From assembly GCA_977006965.1 (NCBI GenBank), contig OZ345364.1, positions 2,542,001 to 2,606,000 on the forward strand: a stretch of 64,000 nucleotides of DNA. The letters are read 5' to 3'. Shown in pieces: positions 1 through 9,955 of this stretch. The number at the start of each line of letters is the position of its first letter. Positions within the stretch are counted from its first letter, which is position 1. Below the pieces are notes generated by a model. The model was not told the origin of the DNA. It saw nothing but the letters and a program-made list of their open reading frames with translations, and searched no databases. The position numbers and the translations under genes were made by a program. This DNA comes from Phymatolithon calcareum. Its lineage: Eukaryota > Rhodophyta > Florideophyceae > Hapalidiales.

Positions 1-1343
1 GCGGTGCACCATATGCTTTCACTTCTTGGAATTCAAACACCAGCCGGGTGCATGTTCTCCTCACACTCATGCAGAATAGCAGCATATACCGAGAGCCTTC
101 TCTTCCTCAAGTTTCGTTTGACGTTCTATTATCTCAGTTCAACTGGGTTGCGATGTCAATGCCGAAGGTGTACTTTGACCATCGCATCATGCTCACATGG
201 GAAGTCTAGCTGTTCACGTCATCTCCAGCGAAGCTCGAGCCCTACAAGCGTGAAGAAAAGAGACTACAGACAGCTACCAGCTAAATCTCCGGTCGGGCTG
301 ATGTGAAATCCTCTCGGTCGCGCACCTTCAGATTGCTATATTTTGGTTTTGGTTCTTTTTCATGAAATTGATTTCGTATCACGGATGAAAACGTTCAAAT
401 GTCGAATGAAGCTGCGAGCCAGTCAGCGAATATCAAGTCGTTTCTTCATGCCCACCTCAAGCAATCAACGGAATTGAAGGCCTCGGAAACCGACACAGGA
501 AATACTTCTCGGGCCGCCAGTGTCGGTGACAGCTCCGAATTTCAGCACGTTACCAGCTTTTGGTGGCCGACAGCGTCTTTGCCACGATGCGGCTCGGAGG
601 GCGCGCTAAATGCTCACGATGGGCCATAAAAGACGCGAGACCTCACATCACCTGAGAAAGGCAGGGCTTTCCTTTCCCCATCCACCCTCCCCTGCAGTCT
701 GCTCGCGACATTTGTTTAGAAACAGGGCTTTTCGGAACAGCTGAGGGTCTAAGACCATAGTCCGAACTGCGTTTCAGCTGTTAGCTTTACAGGCAGGATT
801 TTTCTCAAGGTTCGCATGCTACTTGGGTATGCTTGTCACGAGGATTTCCAGCGATTTGCTATGTCCCTCGTAGATACATGATATGGTAAGCTTTTACAGG
901 TAGTGCTGTTGGACGGCGTTTCGGGCGATGGCATTGCAGAAACTACAAGTAAGAATCGCTTGATTGTTATAATGTACCCTGCTCACCTATAAAAGAAAAA
1001 ATAGTTTTCATCTTGGAAGGAGTGGCATGCACAAGACCATCAACGAAAGACAAAAACCCTTTTGAACACCATCCACTGGTTACATCTGGTGAGTCATCAC
1101 GGCCGTTTTATACAGCAAAAGGTCTGACAACCAAACCGAAAGGTGTTCCATTGAGACAGTTTTGTAGACGGCTTTCTCAAGCCTCACAAGTTAATCGAGC
1201 ATGCTTTCTGCAAGTAGTACCAACTCTATTTTTGAGTTCTTCATTCATAAATGAAAAGTTGAGTTTTTATATGTGGAACACTTGGACGGCGTTTTGAATA
1301 ACTATATTCCTCGGCGATATAAATATAGCTTAAACCGATTACA
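1..1343. other. left-edge intergenic region, no gene identified
   Basis: Only short open frames occur here (for example 4-306 and 399-629 on the plus strand). They have no recognisable domain, no paralogue in the window and no good start context. The segment around 376-391 contains TATCACGGATGAAAA, a motif that reappears as a micro-insertion in duplication copy A near 30610, so this may be the 3' tail of a retroelement. Nothing else is interpretable. Confidence 0.5.
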
Positions 1344-1889
1344 ATGCTGCGTAACCAAAACCACAACCACCAAATTTTCCTCTCAAAGCAGTGCTTGACG
1401 ACTCACGAGCTCACGCCTGTTGTCGAACGTTTTGCCATGGCCGGCGTAAACGGCTTCTTAACATTCAAGGATTGTTTGGAATGCATTAAACTTGGACAAA
1501 TAACAAGCGGCCCGTATTGGCTTTCTTATATTGTAAGAAAGCCAGTACAGTACGGGCCGTATGAGCCCCCGCCGATGAAGAAGCTGAAGGTATTTTTGGA
1601 CCCCTCGCTTCAAGCTGCCTCGCATTATATTAGAGATCTTATCCTAGCTGCATTTGTGCATGGTGGTCATTTTACCAAATACGGTACACAGTCAATCCTT
1701 CATAACTGGATGCCCAATGTGGAAAGGTCTGATATCCAGATACCAGATACCAAGGATATTTTGGATTTGAATCTGTATGATAGCTCCAATGTTACACGTG
1801 TACATCCGAAAGGCGGAAATGCTGGCAGCATGGCTTACATTTGCCCCATGTACAGTAGAGCAATTTGGTGGTCATATGCGCCACGTTGA
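1344..1889 (+). CDS. hypothetical protein, 181 aa, doubtful
   Basis: This is an open frame with ATG at 1344 and a TATA-like stretch (GATATAAATATA) about 20-30 bp upstream. I recognise no domain, signal peptide or membrane segment. About 50 bp of the frame (1508-1559) is a near-perfect inverted repeat whose arms share CGGCCCGTA and TGGCTTTCTTA. That is unusual inside coding DNA and suggests either inserted non-coding sequence or a chance frame. There is no paralogue in the window. It could be a small lineage-specific gene or a random ORF. Confidence 0.25.
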   Translation: MLRNQNHNHQIFLSKQCLTTHELTPVVERFAMAGVNGFLTFKDCLECIKLGQITSGPYWLSYIVRKPVQYGPYEPPPMKKLKVFLDPSLQAASHYIRDLILAAFVHGGHFTKYGTQSILHNWMPNVERSDIQIPDTKDILDLNLYDSSNVTRVHPKGGNAGSMAYICPMYSRAIWWSYAPR

Positions 1890-3212
1890 AGGAAATGTTG
1901 GAAGCTCGGCCCAGAGGCCAATTTTAGAAATTGAGCAATGTTGTTCGTTTCTCGGGAAAGCACCCAAGTGTTAAATATGCTCCGTGAAACAGGCATAAAA
2001 AGTTTATAAATTTCATGCATGCACCGTGGCTCACGCATTGACGATTTCCGGATACTGTATCGAATATTCTAAGAATCTTACAATTTAGATAAATTTGTGC
2101 GGATACCGTATTCGTGGAGGCCTCTCGTATTCTGAAAACCGACGAGATCCAATTATCGGATTGACGGTACCGGCAAAGTACGAGGTCATTTTGCAAAATT
2201 GACGTTTTCAATCGTTTGCTATTTTTTTAAAAAAATACGACACCGTAATGTTGCAGTATGACAGCAAACAAATCTCACTGTCTGCGAGATACAGTCGACT
2301 CGGACGGATCCGTCCGTGCAGCCACGTGGAAGGCAATAGAACATATTTTGTCCTATCAAATAGATCAATGCTGTAATGTAAAGCTACTAATTCAGTGGAC
2401 GAAATTAGATCGATGGGTATCAAGGAAATGGAAAAATGTATATATATAATTATATTATATTTCTTTGATACTCTCTCAAATCATGGGCCTGAAATCAAGC
2501 TTTTTTTGTTACAATGGCTCTGTAATTTAGTCGTTACAGAAGTGAATTATTGATCTCTAATAACTTGGTATTCAATAACTAAAATTTTGATTCATGCTGA
2601 AGAAATAATTATTTCTTCAAAATGATCACAACAGCTGTTGTCCAGTGCAATTGGTCCTCTGCTAAGGCTGCGCATTGCGCTGCAACTAACTTCTGCGCAC
2701 TCCCCAGAGGTTAGCTACAGCTCTTGTTCATTAGTCCAAAATCCCTTACTCAACAAAGGCCGCGTAGTAAAAAAAGATTGAGAACGATACTCAATTCTCT
2801 CGCCGTAAAGATATCCGTCGCAGCGAAGACCATACCTGTCTAGAGCGGCGAGTTTGACACTCCTTGAGTAAATCTGTTTCTTCACGGCATTCGTATTCCA
2901 GTGCTGCTCATATAGCTCCTGCCGTCATAGTTCCAGAGTAGAGACCAATATCGCCCTCATGCATCTCATCCAACTTCAGTTCTGGTAGCAGTTAAAATCA
3001 TCTTTCGAACTTCGACTCTTCAGTACTCGCCATCATCTTTTCAGCTTCACACACGTGGATATCTCGAGGCGAGCCTCTCGTATTTACCCGATAGCAAAAT
3101 GAACGTATCCGCCAAAATCGCATCTTTACTCTGATTCCTGATAGAGACGCCTTTTCCGTCCTAAGAACTCTGGCGTGTCGCACTCTTGAGCTCAGAGTGA
3201 TGAAGTATGATA
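1890..3212. other. intergenic region downstream of the kelch gene
   Basis: No supported gene. An AT-rich patch lies near 2430-2620. The short frames on both strands (for example 1924-2211 minus and 2998-3183 minus) have no recognisable similarity. The 3' end of the minus-strand kelch gene, and so its terminator and polyadenylation region, should lie just below 3213. Confidence 0.5.
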
Positions 3213-4244
3213 CTAGCTACAATTCCTGAAAACGCCATCCGGCGACCACACTTCCATCGATTTTAGTTCAGGTGCTCCACCAAGTGCACCGGACCCGCTG
3301 GGATAGTAAATATTCCCACATCCGCATCCCGCGATTGCAAGTCCCGTTCCATGTCGGGCTCGTTCCAAGAACACAGGCGTCTTGAAGCTGTTGGTGTCCA
3401 CGTCGTAAAGGTCAACACGCGCAAACGCTCTACCTGATTTTCCAAACGGTATACCCTCACCACCGGCAATCATTAGCAGTCCCTGGCACGTCGTCCCTGT
3501 CGCCGCACCGGCGCGGCCGTATGGCATATGCACCTTCTGCTCCCATTGGCCGGAGATGAAGTCGTAGCAATTGATGCGCGTAATGGGTGTCTTGAAAAAG
3601 TTTTCCACGCCGCCGTCTCTGCCACCGGCGATGCAGAACTTGTCCCCGATAATCCCGCCACCCGCGTGGTCGCGCGCGTCCGGTGCATCGGGGAGTGCCG
3701 TCCACACTTTGGTGACAGGATCGTAGACGTCAAACTCGCCGAGCGTCGATGCGTGTATCCCGTGTCCACCGCGGTTTCCCATAGCGAGATAGAACTTACC
3801 ATCGTAGAGAGCGAAAGCAGCACCGCCCCGTGAACGAGCGCCTAAACCGGGCTCGGTTGCCCAGGTGTCGGTCACGGTGTCGTACACAAACGTGTCCTTG
3901 TGGGTCTGTTCGTTTGGAAAACGGCCGTACCACGAACCGGCGATGTAGATGTAGCGGTCTTGGTACGCCACGCACTGCATGTGGTTCATCTCGAGATCTG
4001 GGGTGCCCTTCGAAGTCCATTGGTTCGTGGATGGGTCGTAAACGTCGACAGGCTTGATGCCACGGCCGCCGATGAGATACACCTTGCCGGCAACCCAGAC
4101 GGCGCACGCCTCGTGGCGTTCTGTCACATTGCCGATGGCGGGGACAGTGTTGAAAGCGCCGGAGCCGAGTAGCTTCGGTTTTTGCGCTGCAACAGTGTAG
4201 ACCAGCGCGATGAGAGCGAGCAAGATGGCGGATTGTGTCGCCAT
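3213..4244 (-). CDS. secreted kelch-repeat (galactose-oxidase-like propeller) protein
   Basis: 343 aa, one exon. The ATG at 4244 is followed by a clear signal peptide (residues 1-20, core AILLALIALVYTVAA), so the protein enters the secretory pathway. After it come about five kelch blades, each with the family signature of a GG or AG pair followed by Y and W. Examples are VYLIGGRGIKPVDVYDP (near residue 53), YIYIAGSWYG, FCIAGGRDGG and LLMIAGGEG, with TxxW elements (TNQWTS, TDTWAT, TKVWTA, SGQWEQ) closing the blades. There is no catalytic Cys-Tyr/copper site that would make it a galactose oxidase, so a carbohydrate or protein binding role is more likely. The sequence is more GC-rich than its surroundings and contains no stop, which fits an intact host gene. 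Overlapping frames on the plus strand are shadows. Confidence 0.9.
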   Translation of the reverse strand: MATQSAILLALIALVYTVAAQKPKLLGSGAFNTVPAIGNVTERHEACAVWVAGKVYLIGGRGIKPVDVYDPSTNQWTSKGTPDLEMNHMQCVAYQDRYIYIAGSWYGRFPNEQTHKDTFVYDTVTDTWATEPGLGARSRGGAAFALYDGKFYLAMGNRGGHGIHASTLGEFDVYDPVTKVWTALPDAPDARDHAGGGIIGDKFCIAGGRDGGVENFFKTPITRINCYDFISGQWEQKVHMPYGRAGAATGTTCQGLLMIAGGEGIPFGKSGRAFARVDLYDVDTNSFKTPVFLERARHGTGLAIAGCGCGNIYYPSGSGALGGAPELKSMEVWSPDGVFRNCS

Positions 4245-4621
4245 GGCGGAGCGATGCGTCGGGGTTGCGGTTCGGTGGAGTCAATGAGCAAGAAGCACGT
4301 GCTACTTGAAGTGAATGCTTTGGGCCCGATGCAAAACTCGGGGAGTCTGATCAATTTTGGTGAGCGGAGGAGCACGATGATGGCCGCGGAGTCCATGGGT
4401 GTACAGTATGGGAAGATGCGGAGTGCGCCCAGCATACTGCAGTACAGAATCAAACCACGTGGGTCTTTGAAACTTCGGCCACGGGGGGGAAGCGTGCTGT
4501 GACTGGGGAGGAGGATTTCGAAACGGGTGCGGGAATGGTTATGACTCTGATAGGTCAAACTATGACAACGTCGCGCGTGATGGAAAAATTATGTGAAATT
4601 TAATTTCAGGGCACGATGAGT
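4245..4621. promoter_or_regulatory. upstream region of the kelch gene
   Basis: This stretch lies 5' of the kelch ATG on the minus strand and should carry its promoter and 5' UTR. I see no convincing TATA box at a standard distance. Open frames here (4124-4558 minus, 4182-4502 plus) overlap the gene's 5' end out of frame and show no domain. Confidence 0.3.
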
Positions 4622-4629
4622 TCTATTTT

Positions 4630-4695
4630 GCGAGGTTTTCACCATCATGGTGAAAACCTCGCCGACTTTGTCTTGCATGATACAAGACAAAGTCG
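4630..4695. repeat. two adjacent perfect hairpins
   Basis: The first hairpin has 16-nt perfect arms (4630-4645 and 4647-4662) around a single-base loop. The second follows immediately, with 13-nt perfect arms (4663-4675 and 4683-4695) around a 7-nt loop. Such short loops are not typical of transposon ends and look like fold-back inverted duplications. Confidence 0.85.
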
Positions 4696-4737
4696 TCCTA
4701 CTGTATTTCTGTCCAATCCAAACCACCGGAAGAATAT

Positions 4738-4817
4738 GAAGCAAACACAATTTATGAAGAGGACATAAGATTAAATTTTTAAAATTTTAGGTCCTAGTCA
4801 TAATTTGCGTTTGCTTC
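4738..4817. repeat. 80-bp foldback repeat
   Basis: The left arm 4738-4764 (starts GAAGCAAACACAATTTATGA) and the right arm 4791-4817 are inverted copies with a few mismatches around a 26-bp AT-rich loop. No target duplication could be recognised. It may be a miniature foldback element or a derived hairpin. Confidence 0.65.
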
Positions 4818-5038
4818 AAATTCTAAAAACACCGCCTTACTGTTGCTTGGGCGCGGCATTACTGTACGCCGTGCAAAACATATTATGTCTCGTTGTGATA
4901 AGCTGATCAGCCAAAAGTTTCTGATAAATTTCACTATTTGCCGGTTATCTTTTCATTTGTAAATTACACAAAAAGCAATTTATACGCTTTTTCAGCGAGC
5001 AAGTCAACCGTTTCTTTGACGCCACGTTCCCGCCCCGC

Positions 5039-5453
5039 GTTAGTTCGAATTATACAGTAGGTACTACCAGGGGAGTGTTATGGGGGGGAGTAACACGAAC
5101 CCCTTATCATACCGATTTTTTGGATTTGCGTCTATAGTGTGTGTTTGATATAATTTTGCAGAGATTAATTGCTTCATAAAAAGGAGAATGAAAGCTGAAA
5201 ATATGGCCCTCGTTCCCGGAACATTGGGAGTTGCCAATGTAGCGGTCGCTCTCGTTGCAGTATTCGATTTTGTGGTGAAAAACAATAGAAATATTCTGTA
5301 AACAAGAGTTATTATTGATACAGCCTGAACTCATAATTTTTGCCGGCACATCAATGTTATGCTTTTGCAGACAAGTTTTGAAACAAAAAAAAACCGTGTT
5401 ACTCCCCCCCATAACATTCCCCTGGTACTACCTACTGTATAATTCGAACTAAC
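5039..5453. repeat. perfect hairpin split by a MITE
   Basis: Arms 5039-5061 and 5431-5453 are perfect 23-nt inverted copies (GTTAGTTCGAATTATACAG...). Removing the MITE at 5068-5424 and one 7-bp target duplication leaves a hairpin with the 5-nt loop TACTA. The target duplication GTACTAC is exactly this loop plus its closing base pair, so the MITE landed in the hairpin loop. Confidence 0.85.
5068..5424. mobile_element. MITE family 1, copy 1 (357 bp, 7-bp TSD)
   Basis: The terminal inverted repeats are about 29 bp and start CAGGGGAGTGTTATGGGGGG; the right end carries one mismatch (CAGGGGAATG). The 7-bp target duplication GTACTAC occupies 5061-5067 and 5425-5431. There is no coding capacity, since the open frames inside are chance. 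A second copy of identical length lies at 40564-40920 and differs at only about ten positions by eye, so the family has been active recently. Confidence 0.92.
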
Positions 5454-5496
5454 TTTCCCCTGCTGAGACTTAGTAAGTCTCAGCAGGGGAAAGTTA
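5450..5496. repeat. perfect 22-nt-arm hairpin at a MITE edge
   Basis: Arms 5450-5471 and 5475-5496 are perfect inverted copies with a 3-nt loop (AGT). The right arm is composed of flanking DNA plus the first 13 bp of MITE family 2 (CAGGGGAAAGTTA). The left arm therefore duplicates, in inverted form, both the target flank and the MITE end, which indicates that the duplication happened after the MITE inserted. Confidence 0.85.
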
Positions 5497-5792
5497 AACA
5501 GGGGGAGGAAAGCAAGTTTTGGAAGTTTCAAAGATTATACTGAAAAAGTTGGTCGCGTTGTGCACGGTAAATTATGAGGGGGGTTTCGAGTATCAAAAAT
5601 ATATCTAAAAAGCAGTCACAACATTCTGTCTCCCAATTTTCACCACTTCCTGACGGTTATTTTAGCTTTCTCACATATATTTATGATGCATTTCGTATTA
5701 CCGTTCACGCATCATACAGACCACACATGCACGCTTGAGAAAAACGATATGACAATCGACTTGCTTTCCTCCCCCTGTATAACTTTCCCCTG
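5484..5792. mobile_element. MITE family 2 (309 bp, 7-bp TSD)
   Basis: The terminal inverted repeats are about 35 bp: CAGGGGAAAGTTAAACAGGG at the left, matched by the right end with TATAC in place of TAAAC. The target duplication GTCTCAG occupies 5477-5483 and 5793-5799. It shares only the terminal CAGGGGA with family 1. It is non-coding. Confidence 0.9.
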
Positions 5793-5799
5793 GTCTCAG

Positions 5800-8104
5800 A
5801 CTTAAGAATCACCGTGCAAATCCTGTTTGCTACATCCGCTTAGGATCGAAAGTGGCTGAACCAAACCGGAAATCGAGTGTCAGCGATTAAAAAATAACAT
5901 AGCTATTCCTCGATGAGTAGTTCTTTGAATAGAATACCCTCGGTTTCAGAAATATAGAGTCAGGCACGAAGGCAATAATATGGCCTTTGTGTTATATATA
6001 AAAACGTAAACTGTAGTGTATAATCGAAATCGAAGAGAAATGTAGCAGCCAAAAATTAAAATAGGTAGCGCGAGGGGAAATTTTCACTGCACTTCACAGT
6101 ACTGTTCACAAAGAACGTACTTTATACGGGTCTCATTCACTTGAACAATACCTTTGAGAGCTATGAGACAAAAACATCGTTATCTGGATATCTGATATGT
6201 AAGCATCCAGTTAGCAAGGATTGTAGACGATTCTACCCGAAGCAAAAGCGGCTTTTCGAATACCCCAAGTCGACGTGGACAACCAACACGAAGGACTCTG
6301 TCTTCACAGACTGTTCACGGCTCCTCTCTCCAATGTACTTTAGTGTAAATAGCTTGGACGCCTTGTGAAAGAAAACTCTATATAAATAAGGTGGCGCCAT
6401 CATGGTAGACGAACACGTTGTGATTTGTACAATCAGGCGGTTTTCAGATGAGCCAACCTCTAGTAAATTGGCCAATGGTATGCACTCTGAGAGAGTTCAG
6501 CTTCGGACATGTCACGAATTGTAACGTGCCTCTCGGCTCCAACCTTGCAATTCTGTACGCACCGCGCCTGTGAGTCCCTATTATGGTCGTAATCAGGAAG
6601 GTCGTGTTCAAAGGGATTCTTACCAATTTCAAAATGGTAAGAATCCTAAAGGGGAATTATTGCCTTGGTATCCTTATTAGGGTGTCAGGCAATAGTAATG
6701 CTCAATTAGGGCTCAACACTGTACACGATACAATATTGGTTGCATTTACAGTACTCCCAATTTCGGAGCTCGTGATAAGCATGTGGCCAGCGTAATCCAC
6801 TTGGTTGAGCGGAAGCAATTGCTGGTGCTCGGAACACATAACCGTTCCGCTCCATCATGGAGCGGAACGGCTATGTGGTACAAGCGCTACACATGATGTT
6901 GCGCTTGTACCGCATCACATCAGTCCCTTGGATCACGCGGAGTCGGAGACTTTCCACTTCCCGATCTCTTCATATTCGCTGTGCAAACCAGTGCGCCATG
7001 ATTTTAGAGACAGACATATCCTTTTCTTTTCGTGCGCGCGCCTCAAGATGGACGGCCCTTCCATGGTCTCCGCCTTAAGGCAGACACCGATTTTGCCCGT
7101 CTTCGCTTCGACATACTACTCGGCGTGGAGTCGTTTCGCTCTACGCGCAGAACACCTGTGTTGTCCCGTGTCGTTACACAACTGAAGCTGGCGGCCCATC
7201 AAAGGTTACCATCATTCTATTTCGTCCACATCGATCATCGCTTCGCAACTTTCCATCTTTTCGTTTGCATCGTCATTTATGTCACGCTTCATCTGGACGC
7301 CTGTCTCCATCACTTATCTTTCCATCTTCTCTAGCCACTCTCTATGTGTGTCTCCCTCTCCCTTTTCTGCTCCGGGCCTCTCTGACCATTGTGGCGTCGG
7401 GTTTTTGTGAGCCAGGGGGTACATTTCCCCATCACTCTTGAAACTTATGTATCTCAAATTGAGTGAAGACATCTGGTCATCGAGGTAAATCAGAATCTCC
7501 TCGGAGAAGGATCTTCGCGTGTCCGAACAAATCCTTTGTAGCTTTTAAACATCCTTCAAAATAAACTCTGCTCTCTGCAGGCTGTAGCTCTTTCGATGAT
7601 TCTTAGAGGCACGACGGATGTTTGCTTCTGTGTTTCGCTGGCTTCATACAGCAATGTAATCAGAGCCTTGTTCTGCCCGAGTTTTCCATCCTTCTAAACA
7701 GAGCACTTCACAATAGAGCGTGTGCTCGAAACGCTTTGGACACAGAACATACAACAGTACACCATTAAAAAACAGGAGATTTTTATCGAAGAGTCAGCAA
7801 AGCATCTGGAGCTGGGCAGGGCAACGTACCTTACGTTCCACGACGACTCTGCGCAGTCAAAACCCAATAATGTATTGGCGATAAGTGGAACAGTCAGAAA
7901 ATGAAAGCTGTATAGCAGTGGGGGAGAAAAATAGTTTCGCCTCCAGTGCACTACAGAATACCTGGAACCTTACCAGGCGGAAAGCCGAGCGAGGGATTTT
8001 CTAACGTCCCAAGTAGTCTCTGTGTCGACGTATTATAGTATTGTAGAATTTACCGACTTCCCCGTCTGTGGTGCTACGCGACGGTCCATGCTGGGGGATG
8101 TGTT
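5800..8104. other. gene-poor stretch with perfect hairpins
   Basis: No gene is supported. Three perfect hairpins stand out: 6614-6646 (12-nt arms, 9-nt loop), 6842-6870 (14-nt arms around one base) and 6877-6911 (11-nt arms, 13-nt loop). The open frames at 6805-7185 and 7032-7334 show no domain. The frame at 7722-7904 ends just before the LINE debris and could be part of it, but I could not confirm this. Confidence 0.55.
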
Positions 8105-8250
8105 ATGCTTTATGGAAAAGCTCCCAACGCCTCAGCTCGAAGAAACAGGACTAGCTTTTCATGTAGCGCAATATGACCCCCTTAAATCGAATTTCTCTAC
8201 TAGCAAGTGCACATGTGAGATTTTTGCACTCATGGATGTTTTGCCAACGA
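8105..8250 (-). mobile_element. LINE 3'-end fragment, inverted
   Basis: The plus-strand text starting AAGCTCCCAACGCCTCAG matches the LINE tails at 31055 and 49655 (same CTCCCAACGCCTCA, CTAGCTTTTC, TATGTAGCG and AAGTGCACAT blocks), although more diverged. It lies head-to-head with the LINE reverse-transcriptase remnant downstream and next to a 17-base C run, so the junction is rearranged. Confidence 0.6.
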
Positions 8251-8257
8251 CGCCGCG

Positions 8258-8274
8258 CCCCCCCCCCCCCCCCC
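8258..8274. repeat. poly-C tract (17 C)
   Basis: An uninterrupted run of 17 cytosines lies between an inverted LINE tail and a LINE reverse-transcriptase remnant. A similar run of 16 C occurs inside the hAT derivative at 58583-58598. Confidence 0.9.
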
Positions 8275-8297
8275 AATCTGAAAATCCGATTTCATAG

Positions 8298-9902
8298 TTT
8301 GGAAGACAGGTAGATCCTGGGATCACGCGGCACAGTCCTATTCCCCTCTACAAGAAAGGCCCAGCACACACTGCGGCAAACTGCAGGCCTATCTCTCTAC
8401 TGAGTCAGGTCAGGAAGATAATCGATTCCGCCCTAGACTCATGCATAAGGGATCACTACCGGTTTAACAGAGCACAACTGAGTTTTCGGAGAGACAAGAG
8501 GACATATTTGGCCATACTTCGCGCAAAGAATACTATGCAAAATGGTCACCCGTTCGTTGCTGCACTTGACTTTTCAGCAGCGTATGACAGCGTCCTGAGG
8601 GATATCCTCCTCGAGCGACTGAAGAAAAAGTTGCCGGTGCACATAACAAAGATGGTATCTTACCTGATGAAACCGTCGTGGACCACGTCGGCAGGAGATG
8701 AAACGAAAACGTGGTGCATTATCGACCGAGGTGTTCCGCAGTGCTCCCCGCTTAGTCCGTGCCTATATAACATATTCATCGATACGTTCTCCGAAGCTGC
8801 CGCCCAAGTAACAAGAACAATGTCTGACCATCCAGCGCAGCTATTTGCGGATGACGTTCTTCTTCAGGCAAAGAATGCAAAAGGATTGCAAAAACTATTG
8901 GACATAGCCAAGAAGTGGGCAGCCGAGAACTCCATGAAATGGAACACAAAGCCAGAAAAGAGCGAGGTCCTTAAGTACAAAGGACTCCCAAAGAAGAAAT
9001 TCTTCCTTGCAGGAAAAGAGCTGCACCAGGCCTGGAGACTGTCCCACCTCGGGATCAGTATGAACAACAACGGAGTCACCGACGATACAGCAATCTCAAG
9101 AGTTCGGAATGCGATGGGGTGCATACGCAAACTCCGCCAAATTGGCTTGAACGTCAGAGGACTCCAACCAACCACGTGCATCAGGATTTTCAAGTCTTTG
9201 ATTCTCTCCAAATGGGAGTATGCTATTCACCTGACACCGATCACGAAACGACTACTATCGGCAATTGAAGCAGCAGAAGGTCTTTTCTACAGATAGGTTT
9301 TCGGAAAATATGCTGAGTATCGAAGGGAGAGAATGCGAGTGCTCTGCCGTCTCTCCAGTCCACAGATGAGGAGAATGCACCAGGCTGAAAGGTTCGCCTT
9401 AAGCTTGGTAAGACGGAGGAAGTTCCTGGAGCTTTCAGAAGAATACCAGGGAAAAGAAGAAGATCTGGAAGACGTATCAATGCATAACGGGTATCTCGGG
9501 GAAGAGGAACACCTTAAAGAATCTCTGAAACAAGCGGAAGAAGGTATGGTGTAAAAAAAGCGACGCCTAGAAGCAACAGTCAAAGTCTGGTCGTCGGAAG
9601 AAGAGGGTCGGACAGTTAAAATCCCGATCAGCGTACCGAACGACCTACCAGGAGTGATATATATAAGGGACAGAACTGCGAGGTTGAGATGCCTGAGAGT
9701 CATTTTCAACAGAGTTCCTTTGTGGAGAAAATCCATTCTGGCGAAATACTTTGGGACTGATGCTGTGGTGGAGCTTATCGTGTTGCAACGTAAACTACGG
9801 TCTATGAAGATGGACCAAGAAACGGAATATGAATGCAAAAGACTTTCTCGGGCCCTCACAGGGAGAGAAATTCGAATTAAGGAGATATTAGAAGGAGAGT
9901 AG
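8298..9902 (+). pseudogene. LINE reverse transcriptase, inactivated
   Basis: A single reading frame runs from 8298 to 9902 with two in-frame stops (TAG 9294-9296 and TAA 9552-9554). It begins within the reverse-transcriptase domain at PIPLYKKGPAHTAANCRPIS, the usual non-LTR motif before the fingers. It then shows AALDFSAAYDSV (palm, first Asp), GVPQCSPLSPCLYNIFID (normally GVPQGSPLSP, with Gly changed to Cys) and FADDVLL (the catalytic Asp pair). The C-terminal part contains PLWRKSILAKYFG, the segment conserved in the LINE tails at 31 and 49.7 kb. The endonuclease domain is missing, so the copy is 5'-truncated and dead. Known role of the family: target-primed reverse transcription of its own RNA. 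Confidence 0.88.
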
Positions 9903-9955
9903 AGAGATGTGTATGGAAAACAACGAGAAGCTGCCCTGTTACTCAATTTGAGCCT

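Noticed and set aside
3528-4172. Plus-strand open frames across the kelch gene (3528-3833, 3830-4057, 3900-4172)
   Set aside because: They are shadows of the well-supported minus-strand kelch gene, whose blade motifs and signal peptide read cleanly.
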